Below, one piece after another: positions 55,901 through 64,000 of a stretch of 64,000 bases of DNA. The stretch comes from Gracilaria gracilis (taxonomy: Eukaryota; Rhodophyta; Florideophyceae; Gracilariales; Gracilariaceae). The notes beneath the pieces were generated by a model. The model did not search any database. It worked only from the letters and a program-made list of their open reading frames with translations, and was not told the origin of the DNA. The first letter of the stretch is position 1, and every line of letters begins with the position of its first letter. The DNA lies in the NCBI GenBank assembly GCA_030374805.1, contig JARGSG010000212.1:424108-488107 (forward strand), read 5' to 3'. The position numbers and the translations under genes were made by a program.

Positions 55901-56343
55901 TCCTTTCGCGGTGAAATTGAAGATAGCTGAAGAAGTTCACTGGTGGTCACTGGAGGTGGAGACGACAACGGAGGCATTGACTGACGCGACGAACTGAGCT
56001 TAAGGGAGGATACTTACGGGGGGGTTCGGTGTGGAATGGTATCCATGCTAGTAGAACCTGGCCTAGAACGCGACCCCAGCTTCGACTTGACTGGAGAAAT
56101 ACGACGGCGAGGAGAAATATTAAGCAGACTGTCCTAATCTTCGTCTGGTGGGGATGGGCGCGGGGTTGAGGGAGTGGAGCTGTTCGGGGTGGTCTGGGCT
56201 GTGGCTGTGGGGGTGTTTGAGTTTGACTGCTGCTGAAAACGAGACATGCCAGTGATGACACCCCTCCTAGGCTGTGGCGGAACGCCCATTAGATCAGCAA
56301 AGCCAGCGCCCTGCCGAGTTCGTGTACGGCGAGCTCCTTTCAT
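49985..56343 (-). pseudogene. SEC16-like ER exit site scaffold, frame interrupted
   Basis: About 2100 codons on the minus strand. Most of the protein is acidic, Ser/Glu/Pro-rich and disordered, with about eight scattered W-G-x-W-type repeats (AWGGWKD, AWGEWTD, AWAEWKE, GEWAGWGDFEE, IWGEWDN, IWGGWDQ). Near 50450-50520 is a segment (PIISWSFVGSFVTVFPS) like the start of the SEC16 central conserved domain, followed by ALWSVLGLLCR as at the start of its helical part; the protein then ends in TGA, so the ACE1 solenoid is cut short. SEC16 organises COPII budding sites on the ER. In-frame stops are TAG 56134, TAA 56014, TAG 54310, TAA 52306 and TAG 51245, with one frame change near 51400. It could be a pseudogene, a gene with unrecognised introns, or a misassembly. 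The start may be the ATG at 56343 or the later one at MSRFQQ. Confidence 0.55.
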
Positions 56344-56971
56344 GAGGTATCAGTCAAGAGTCAGTGTGTGTGTGAACGTGAGCAGTGAAAGTAAAGGAGA
56401 GTACGTCAACAGGTAAGGAGGAGAAATTTGTGTAGTGGAGGCGGGGTGTTAATGGGCTGGGCTGCCGAAGGATGGATCTCTGACGAGCGGAATGTGGAGC
56501 GCTTTGGCTCCTGCTGCCATTGTCGAAGGAAAAGAGAATGTGAGCTGTGTAAAGCTTAAAAAAGTGGGGAGAGACTTCATGGATATTATCGCGAGGCTAT
56601 TGGCCTTTTTTAGTCAAGTTGGCTAAAATGCGTCAATAAATTAATGTCGAAGCTTAACAGAACGCGCCGCTAGGCCGCGGCCAATCAACTTGGCGCCCAA
56701 TTCATGCATGCGTGCGTGCTTTCTGTGCCTCAGTGCTCGTCGATGATCATCATCAGGTTCACCTCTCTAAGAGCGTGACCCCGTGGGCGAGAATCAGCCA
56801 GTTTCGGGTATCTATGCCACACAACGCCATACACAGACAAATATTATCACGGGGCAGGAGTTTTCGGTTGATATATGATAACATCTCTTGCAGCATTTCT
56901 CAAACCTTCAACTGCCCCACGGTCCTCTTAGCCAATCTTTTGAGCCACGAGACTTTTGCTCACCCCACATC
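56344..56971. other. Divergent intergenic region (SEC16-like / HIT-finger genes)
   Basis: This 628-bp region lies between divergently oriented genes and presumably contains both promoters. No TATA box at a diagnostic spacing was found. A frame at 56712-56975 has no motif. Confidence 0.4.
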
Positions 56972-57547
56972 ATGACATCGCTTAAAGGTGGCACTTCAAA
57001 ACCAGAGGAGAATACCACGCGGGCGAAACGGAAGCGTGAAGTAGCAAACCGTGTGAAACATCTGGACTTTTCTGTCATTCAAGAGGCTCGAAATCGGAGG
57101 CTGCGAGCTCTTGAAAACGACAATTACGCCGCCGAACAAGAAGCTATTCTACTGGAGGGCGAAGATGAGTACGAACCAGGTATGGGCTCTGAGGAGGAGA
57201 TGGCGGGGAAAAAGAGGCCTACGCGAACACGCAAGCGAAAACAGAGAAGACGACAGCGTGGACTGAAGGACAGTCGCGCGGAAGCGAAAGAGGTTGGTAT
57301 AGAGCGATGGAACCAACCTAGTCACGTCGCCATCGAAGAAGAGAACCTGTCCGCTCGACTAAAAAGGATGGTGGCATGGTCGAAAATGATTGTATCTCCT
57401 GGCTCTCGTCCTCCTCGATACTTCTGCTCAACATGTGGCTACGCCGCACCTTACACTTGCACAAGATGTTTCACGCGGTTCTGCTCCGTAAGATGTAACG
57501 AGGTTCATCAAGAAACCAGGTGCCTGAAGTTTACTGCGTACATGTGA
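56972..57547 (+). CDS. ZNHIT1: HIT-type zinc finger protein, ZNHIT1/VPS71-like
   Basis: This 191-residue frame has a C-terminal HIT zinc finger (residues about 147-187): FCSTCG, YTCTRC, RFCSVRCNEVHQETRC, a complete set of Cys/His ligands of the zf-HIT family. The N-terminal half is basic and helical (RTRKRKQRRRQRG), as in ZNHIT1 (yeast Vps71/Swc6), the SWR1/SRCAP subunit that helps deposit histone H2A.Z. Length and domain order fit that family. The start at 56972 is the first Met of a conserved-looking N-terminus; the frame is open further upstream without Met support. It ends in TGA. Another HIT-finger protein (ZNHIT4-type INO80 subunit) is a less likely alternative. Confidence 0.8.
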   Translation: MTSLKGGTSKPEENTTRAKRKREVANRVKHLDFSVIQEARNRRLRALENDNYAAEQEAILLEGEDEYEPGMGSEEEMAGKKRPTRTRKRKQRRRQRGLKDSRAEAKEVGIERWNQPSHVAIEEENLSARLKRMVAWSKMIVSPGSRPPRYFCSTCGYAAPYTCTRCFTRFCSVRCNEVHQETRCLKFTAYM

Positions 57548-58509
57548 GCGGCCACGATGTTCTTCAAATTCCAAAGAGCTTTTCCGGTGATTGGGATTCG
57601 TGCAAAAGTGGCGCAGGATGCATGGGCGAATTCGTGTTGCAGAACTTGGTGTCGTTTGTAAAGACGTAAACGACTGCGGAATAAGGAAGAGGATATCGGC
57701 AAACTGCCAGATTCGATGGACGTTTGGGCGTCTGAAGGTTTCACACAGGATCCTGGGCTCAGGGACATGAGGATGGCTGGAAGAGCCAGCATTTGTCAAA
57801 GCTAGACGTCGGTCAATTTAAGAGAGAAGTCATTTACGTTGTGCACTCGTCTACACTATAGACAGAGAGAGAACTTGTGAATGTCCAAGTACCTATCTTG
57901 TAGAACGAGGGAGGTGGAGACTTGAAACGCTCAACACTGCAAATGTAGATACCCAGACAAGGAACTTCCACGAATCCGCATAGTATCACTACGGTCTTCC
58001 CGAATGATGCAGAGTCATTAACTTGACTTTCTTGTTCTATATCATCTCCACTGTTTCCTGGTTCACAGACACTCGCCAAACCATCTCCATACACGACGAA
58101 GTTTGGTCAGAAAGCCAGTCAAGAATGATCCTGCTAAGAGTGCATCATGAGGCGCGCGATAATCGATGAACCACGACAAACCACACTGCCTATGAACCGA
58201 CTGGTGCTTCATTGCAAAGCAGTTGATACTGTAAGTGCAGATCGGTGTGGTTGTTTCAAGACGACCTCTTTGGCGGTTTCGGCCAGTTCCATTCGGTCAA
58301 GGCGGTCGCTTCCCGGGATCAAAAGAAGTATCACACGCGACAGAAGAATCCCGATATGTACATTTACGGCGACTATGATCAATAGCAGTCGCATGAAAAA
58401 TACGATGAGGCAATTCGTTACTTCCCACCCACAACCAATGGAGGCCATGTGCACTTACTGTCGAAGCTGCGCCCAGAGTCTGGACTCCAGAAACGGTTGA
58501 ACAACCATC
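57548..58509. other. Intergenic, no gene recognised
   Basis: Overlapping short frames on both strands (57834-58094 minus, 58147-58500 plus, 58209-58454 minus, the last with a hydrophobic stretch). None has a recognisable family. Confidence 0.4.
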
Positions 58510-59172
58510 TCAGCAAGGCTTGCAACACGAGAAAGGCGGTGGCCTCTGTCTTCGTTGGAGGACTGAACAAGCCCCGCAACAGGTTCCAAACGGCTGCCCA
58601 AGAAAACCAACCCTCGTGCAAGTAATCTCTTGGCGGGGCCCTCTCCAAGGGATGGAGAACAAGAAGCCCAGCTCCGCAAGTCGTCTATTAACGTTCGCTC
58701 TGAACTGGACCACCAAGCCGAAAGTGTCTGGCTGTTCTTCGGCTAACAATAATATCAATCTACGGTTTTTGCGTGGGGATACACCACATGAGAAGGTTTG
58801 CTCATCGGATGAGAAACATACTTGCTGGTTGCCTGTTATGAGGACTGGTTGTGGTCCTGAATCGGATTGGGGTTCCAAACTGTCCAGAATGGGGGGTATG
58901 GGTGCCAGACTTCCCGAGTCCAATACGGGTGCCAGGTTTTCCCCTTGAATGGGGATCGATGTTCCTCGTTTCCGGATGGAGTTTGGCGCTGAATTGACTG
59001 TCAAAATGGATAGGTGAAGCGTTAAGATTGTGAGAAAACACGGCTGAAAGCTTGCCCATGGTGATACGGATGGGATTGAGGCAGTAGGGAGCAAATTTCC
59101 TGATGACGGGTGCGGAAAGCTGATGTGCGACGTAACCTTATATATAGTTTGGAACACGGTTCTGTGCCTCAT
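58510..59172 (-). CDS. Hypothetical Cys-rich protein, possibly secreted
   Basis: A 220-residue minus-strand frame ending in TGA. A hydrophobic stretch at residues about 42-60 (FLTILTLHLSILTV) could be a late signal or anchor. A Pro/Ser/Asp-rich middle follows, then a Cys-rich end (CTRVGF, FGTCCGACSVL, FSCCKPC). A plus-strand frame at 58520-58948 overlaps it completely, and only the Cys pattern and hydrophobic segment favour the minus strand. No family was recognised. Confidence 0.35.
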   Translation of the reverse strand: MRHRTVFQTIYKVTSHISFPHPSSGNLLPTASIPSVSPWASFQPCFLTILTLHLSILTVNSAPNSIRKRGTSIPIQGENLAPVLDSGSLAPIPPILDSLEPQSDSGPQPVLITGNQQVCFSSDEQTFSCGVSPRKNRRLILLLAEEQPDTFGLVVQFRANVNRRLAELGFLFSIPWRGPRQEITCTRVGFLGQPFGTCCGACSVLQRRQRPPPFSCCKPC

Positions 59173-59618
59173 CGTTCTTTAAATAGTAGGCTTGCGCTCA
59201 TGACCGTGCAGGTGAACACCTGGGTGTTTCACAGATGTAAGTTGGCATGGCACGATAATTCACGAATTGCGAATCGCAACCCATGTTTTCTTGGGTGGCA
59301 CGAGAGAGAGCGAAAATATTAGAAGCTTGTCGAACCGTGGCAACGCATCCTATTTCCATTCATGAACGAGCTGTATCTATCTCCCTTATGCTGAAGAGCA
59401 GCTCCAAGGGCAAGTTAGCGATGTACGCCTGGATGTTATCTGACACAGGATTACACGCACTCGTATCAACAGTTGTCAATCCCCGTTCCTCGTAAGGGTG
59501 AAACAGTCGCGATTACCAGGGCACTTCACATTGACAGAACCTACTCACGCATCTGCGCCATCTTGAGTTAGCCTCTTAGTTCAACGGACCAACGGCTTCC
59601 TCACGCCTCAATCGCAAA

Positions 59619-60416
59619 ATGTCTGAGGAGGAAAACGCGAAGCGTTCATTACCGCATGCAGCTAACGAAAGTTCGGACCAACACGTCTCAGTCGCTCTGA
59701 ACAAACCTCACAAGCGTCCGCGATCAGAAGGAAATTCCTCGCACATCGCCGCCGCTCTAGCGCATGCACGTTCAAAAGTCGCTCTTCTCGTACATTCCAA
59801 ACAGCTAGCCAATCCAATGGTACGCTACATCCGTCACGTACGAAAAGAACCGAACAGTAGCATACCTGCAGATTTTGTGTGCGGTCCAACAACATGTGCC
59901 CTCTATCTGTCGCTGCAGTTCCATAAGCTGCATCCTGAGTATATATATAAACGGGTTCGTACCCTTGGTACACACTTCAAACTGCGTATTCTGCTTGTTC
60001 TTGTTGATATAGCCAATCACCGCACCTGTCTTCATGAATTGACCAAGATGTGTCTCATCAATCAAATGACGCTCATTTGCGCCGGTTGTCAGCGCGAAGC
60101 CGCGCGTTATTTGGAAACATTTCGAAGTTATGAAGGTAAGGGAGCGGAACTGATTCAAGAGCGTGTTGCCGATGATTATCCGTCCCGACTTCATACTGCT
60201 CTGAGTTCTGTTAGAGGAGTCGACCGCACAGATGTTAGCACTCTTGTATATACGTTCGGGACTTTTCGTGATATTGCTGCGGCATCAAGAGAAGAACTGA
60301 AGCAATGTCCTGGGATTGGTGAGCGGAAAGTAGCCAGGCTCTTCCAAGCGTTGCACCAACCATTCAAAGGCGATTGGCAAGAAATGGAAGAAAGTGCTGA
60401 GGAGGATGTCAGGTGA
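59619..60416 (+). CDS. ERCC1: ERCC1/RAD10 DNA excision repair protein
   Basis: This 265-residue frame contains the ERCC1 central domain (residues about 60-165: GNSSHIAAALA, NPMVRYIRHVRKE, then CGPTTCALYLSLQFHKLHPEYI, RTLGTHFKLRILLVLVD, LTKMCL, EAARYLETFRSYEGK). It also has the C-terminal double helix-hairpin-helix (about 185-250: LSSVRGVDRTDVSTLVYTFG, CPGIGERKVARLFQALHQPF). ERCC1 is the non-catalytic partner of XPF; together they cut 5' of lesions in nucleotide excision repair and interstrand crosslink repair. The length is close to that of human ERCC1. Start ATG at 59619. No introns. It is convergent with the histone deacetylase gene 347 bp downstream. Confidence 0.95.
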   Translation: MSEEENAKRSLPHAANESSDQHVSVALNKPHKRPRSEGNSSHIAAALAHARSKVALLVHSKQLANPMVRYIRHVRKEPNSSIPADFVCGPTTCALYLSLQFHKLHPEYIYKRVRTLGTHFKLRILLVLVDIANHRTCLHELTKMCLINQMTLICAGCQREAARYLETFRSYEGKGAELIQERVADDYPSRLHTALSSVRGVDRTDVSTLVYTFGTFRDIAAASREELKQCPGIGERKVARLFQALHQPFKGDWQEMEESAEEDVR

Positions 60417-60763
60417 TGTGTGCTTCATTGTATAAATTAAATTACCCTAGTAAAGAGAGTATGTATCGGAATTGAACGACATCTCTGCCACAGGTCGCCA
60501 CATCTTAGAGTTCATCTTTGCTGAGATGTAACCATGGGCCGTAGACACTATATCACGGCAGTGGTTCATCGATTTCAACTAGTTACCATGGGCAGGAGAT
60601 ATTCGTTCAGCAGATCAATTGGAATGGGGGGCTTTGAATATATGGAATCAGAGCAGCCCAACTAGAGAACTACGAGTTTTGCAAATCCTTTCTGTTTGTA
60701 CAGGAAGCAGAAATCTGAATACTGTCCATAAACCTGATATGATAATGCAATGAAAACATTACA
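60417..60763. other. Convergent 3' intergenic region
   Basis: Lies between the ERCC1 and histone deacetylase stop codons. AT-rich with possible polyadenylation sequences; nothing specific recognised. Confidence 0.4.
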
Positions 60764-62060
60764 TCAGCTGCAATCCATTCCGAAGTCGTACTCATCATCA
60801 TAAAACTCCTCATCCATCTGTTTCTTATCTACAGCGTTTCTTCTATCAGGATCAAGATCATCTTCGCCATCAGAACAGTAGAGTACAGATGGAATTTCTT
60901 GCATTTGAACAGAAGGCGCTGCGTTCAAGCATCTCAAGTTCTCCATGATTTTCTCGGTGACTTTTCCAACGTAGCTTGGTGTATTATGGTTTTTGACAGC
61001 TTTATCGGCCGAGAAGTGCAGCTTGTGGTCGGGGGCAAAGTACTCCCAATAGTCATTATACGGGATGCGGTCATCCGGAACTGTGCTGAGGAGAACACCA
61101 CTTTCATATACCCAACAGCGAGCTACGTTGCACATATTGTAGCCCCCCACCACCCAACAACAAGGTTGGAATATTGAAGTCTTTCACAAACTGTACGCAG
61201 TTCGCATGCCCCTTGATAGTCATGTTGAAAGATCCCAAGGAATCGTTCGCCAGCCCATCCACTCCACACTGCAAGACAATTGCTGATGGGCGGAACAATT
61301 CAATGACTTTCCGAACAACTAGCCTGAAAGCATTCTCGTAACTCTGGTCATTCATGCCGTTCTTTAGCGGAAAGTTTACGGCGTAGTATTCTCTGTTCCC
61401 AAACCCTTTGTCCCAAACTGAGCCGGTGCCAGGGAAGAAATTGTCCCCGTATTTGTGAAAGGAGACAGTCATAACCCGATCAGTGACATAAAATGCCTCC
61501 TCAACTCCATCGCCATGGTGAAGGTCAATATCAATATACAGTACCCGAGGAAAGTACTTGAACAGCTCGAGAATGGCCAAGACAATGTCATTAGTGTAAC
61601 AAAACCCAGAAGCTTCGAACTTCTTCGCATGATGCAGACCTCCTGGCCAATTAATGACGATGTCCGACGTGCCACTAATAAGTTTTCGAGCCCGGTCAAT
61701 GCTTCCACCAGTATACAACTGACAAAACTCAAAAAGGCCATCAAACAAAGGGCAGTTCTCGTTCTTACCCACATTGAACCGAGAAAGTTCTTTTCTGAAC
61801 TGACGACGATTGTCAGGCGTAACGCGCGAAAGGAAGTTGATGTACTCAGATGAATGAAACTGTCTCAGTTCTTGTTCTGTCGCGCGTCTTGGCCGATAAA
61901 CTTGCTATGGAACTTAGATTGGAGGAAGGAGTTAGAAAATGGACATCTCTTGATTTCCTGCCGTAGAATTCTTTTGTGGAAGGAGAACACAAACCATTTT
62001 GCGATATAGTCCTTTGATGCATCCATTCGAGCATAACAATGTTAAGTTACATGTTCAAAG
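60764..62060 (-). pseudogene. Class I histone deacetylase, frameshifted and 5'-incomplete
   Basis: This is a minus-strand RPD3/HDAC1-type deacetylase, which removes acetyl groups from histone lysines in co-repressor complexes. Exon 1 remains as a short piece ending GLYRKM (61995). An intron runs 61994-61905 (GT...AG, 90 bp, phase 0), then exon 2 starts QVYRPRR and carries [19 protein letters not shown] with the zinc Asp/His, QCGVDGL with the third ligand, and LLLGGGG. A run of six C (plus strand 61143-61148) puts the rest ([10 protein letters not shown] to the TGA) one base out of frame; five would keep it open. The conserved N-terminus (the GHPMKPHR-type region) is not visible upstream, where a hAT transposase lies. 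It is therefore a pseudogene, a gene split by the transposon, or an assembly with a homopolymer error. Confidence 0.85.
61905..61994 (-). other. Predicted 90-bp intron in the histone deacetylase gene
   Basis: On the minus strand the donor GTTTGTG follows an ATG codon and the acceptor CCATAG precedes CAAGTTTATCGG. A CTAAC branch-like motif lies within. Splicing joins RKM to QVYRP, which matches class I deacetylases across the junction. Confidence 0.7.
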
Positions 62061-62204
62061 TTAGTAAACAGCACAAGCAGCGGTTGACTTCATTTGAACC
62101 CCATTTCTTGACGACAAGATGAATGAAACGAACCATATGCCAAGACAAGATTATGAGTCATGCTTAGACGGTGTGGTTCCATAACGTGACCTTCACCGAA
62201 AACA

Positions 62205-64000
62205 CTACACTTCGGTCACAACCGTCATCTCGTCGATTGACGGCATCTCTTCCTGGGCAGCCAGTATATCTTCCCAGTCATACTCTTCCGCTGGTTCCTC
62301 TGCGTCTGCTTCGGCATCGCCATCATCGTTGAGATCCAAGAACGAGGCTCCTAAACTAGTTGGAGCATGATTTGCATCACTAGAAACTTCTTGTTCAGCG
62401 CGATTTAGGAAACTGTACTCCCGATCTTCCACTTTCTTTTCCTGCTGAGGAATAAATAAAAGACGATTGAAAGAACAGAAGATCATCTTCTGAACTTTCC
62501 CAAGCAGGAGGCGGTTTCTGGTTTTCGTCCGGATTTTCGCCTGCATGCTAAAACTTCGCTCAACGCTGGAAGAAGAAGGACTTACACAAAGCATGCGAAG
62601 CGCAAACTCTCTGAGCAGGGACGACTTCGGTTTGTAGTGAATCCAGTAAACAATCGGCGTGTTTGCGTACAGAAAAAACAGCTCGCTCCCATTCTGGTTC
62701 TCTGAAAGCGACTGCCACTTCAACCTTAAACACGAGAATTCTTGATAAATCCTTCTAACAGCCCTATCGACGCCGTGAACAGTAGTTTGCTTTTCTGCAG
62801 TAGGGAACACAGCTGAGCACGCAAACTTACGCAAGTGAGTAATAATGTGCTCCCGGAAGTCATTTAAATCTTCCCTGTAGCTGCGCACGTCCAATAAATA
62901 GCTGACATAATGCATGGAGCATAGCAAGGACCGTCTTCTAGACGAACCTTGTTCACGCTCCTTGAAGAGCTTCAGCACCTCTTGCTTCCGAACGACAGTA
63001 AAAAAACCAGTTACTGGTAGATCAGAAAGCTTCTGCTCAAGCTCCCGTGTAGCCATGTACACCTCTGACACGACAGATGACTCATCGTCAAATATTCGGA
63101 GGTACTGGCGCAGCGGGCGGAGAATGTAATAAATGTCAGCACACTTCACAAACAGAGCATCATTAGTAACAGTGGACTCAAATAATGAACGTTTCTCTCT
63201 CATTCGAGGACCCCATAATGTGGAATGAAAACATTCGCATTCCACAAGCTTCCTGAGGACCTCCTTCGCTCTGATGAAGGAAGAAAGCATAGATTCAGAG
63301 GAAGCAAACCGTGTAGGGGCCATCCTGGTCGGCAGAATCGCGTACCTTGAGACCTTTGTTCGTCCATAGATGTCGTAATCCCGGGTTTTTGGGCTGTACC
63401 CGGCATTCATTAGCATAGCATTATGTTTGTCCTTCAAAGTTTTGAATCGAGAGTAAAGTTTGGGGTGGTTTCGCAGTTCTGTGACTGCATCGGCGACAGT
63501 CGTCAATACTTCAGTTATCCACGGAAGGCGACCAATGTCTTGCATAAGCAGGTTGGCAAGATGTGTTTGATCTTGACACGGAGTCAAATGATCAAACCTT
63601 TCTGCGAGAATACGTTTGGCTTTGACACAAGAGCTCGTATTGTCACTGACTACACCACATATCCTATCCATGCCACCGAAGCCCTCCATCGCCTCAGCAA
63701 CAATACGGGCATAGAATTCCGACGTGCAGCTCTCAGAACCAGAGTAAATTGATCTGAGTAGGAATGTTCGTCTAGATTTTTCTGTCCCGGTAATTGAAAG
63801 AAGGACATTTACGACAGTTTCATTATTTATATCTGTCCAACCATCGAAGATGAGGTACCAAAAGCATGAAGAAGACCGAAACGAAGAGCATCCTTGACAC
63901 CATCAAGCATTGTTCGGTAGTATGATTCTATGTGCTTCTCGGACATTTGCGCGACACAGTGGGTACTTCCAACGCTAATGTAGGGTTCAGTAAGCGACAA
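62205..64000 (-). pseudogene. hAT transposase, partial at window edge, one frameshift
   Basis: Minus-strand hAT-superfamily transposase. From the N-side it shows an open segment at the window edge (MSEKHIESYYRTMLDG), a one-base frame break in a T run (plus strand AAAA at 63860-63863), then YLIFDGWTD with the first catalytic Asp, VVSDNTSSCVKAKRIL with the second, and CQDQTHLANLL. At the C-terminus is the hAT dimerisation domain (LCVSPSSSSVERSF). An acidic tail follows and it ends in TAG. The BED zinc finger, if present, lies beyond the window. The frame stays open without Met upstream of 63689, so the true start is not there. No terminal repeat or 8-bp duplication was found between 62060 and 62204. 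Confidence 0.88.

Noticed and set aside
1-64000. CRISPR array, operon-like gene clusters or other prokaryotic features
   Set aside because: No regularly spaced repeats with unique spacers; gene layout, introns and transposons are eukaryotic.

Overview
The window reads as nuclear DNA of an intron-poor eukaryote. Recognisable genes are mostly single open frames. Only two introns are well supported: 63 bp in a transposon gene and 90 bp in a histone deacetylase. There are CA/GT microsatellites, a TATA box and a dense load of eukaryotic transposons. Copia, chromodomain Gypsy, Mutator-like (MULE), Harbinger and hAT elements with few introns would fit a florideophyte-like red alga or a similar protist. 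That placement is inference; no marker in the window settles it.

Layout. Positions 1-3000 hold a broken Harbinger transposase and a tRNA-like/SINE-like segment. A small secreted-protein gene with a TATA box lies at 4936-5442. A complete MULE spans 6937-13779, with 268-bp terminal inverted repeats differing at one base and a perfect 9-bp target duplication. Its gene appears to join a Ulp1/SUMO-type cysteine protease, two zinc clusters, a DDE transposase and a SWIM finger, and it also carries a 13-bp minisatellite. A hypothetical gene follows at 14756-15448. From 16135 to 33485 lies a decayed Copia element with 192-bp LTRs and the 5-bp duplication GCGTG. Inside its RNase H region sits an 11.7-kb chromodomain Gypsy element (20921-32586, 475-bp LTRs). 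Inside the Gypsy reverse transcriptase sits a 796-bp solo LTR (24893-25688, duplication AGCTC). LTR divergence (about 8% Copia, about 5% Gypsy, counted by eye) agrees with that order. The Gypsy also carries a long antisense reading frame between integrase and 3' LTR.

Positions 33490-34860 hold a cluster of palindromes, including a perfect 138-bp inverted repeat around a 39-bp spacer. A membrane-protein gene follows (34934-36100). Positions 36-45 kb are gene-poor, with several dispersed and tandem repeats. A proline/alanine-rich zinc-finger gene (possibly CDCA7-like) is at 45727-46620.

The right end is host-gene rich. It has a very long SEC16-like ER-exit-site scaffold gene on the minus strand with in-frame TAG/TAA codons, a ZNHIT1/VPS71-like HIT finger (SWR1 chromatin remodelling), an ERCC1/RAD10 DNA-repair nuclease subunit, and a class I histone deacetylase with one intron, a one-base frameshift and no recognisable N-terminus. 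A hAT transposase, also frameshifted, lies immediately 5' of the deacetylase and runs off the window. Apart from general chromatin and repair themes the host genes do not form an obvious pathway; the main story is layered transposon insertion and decay.
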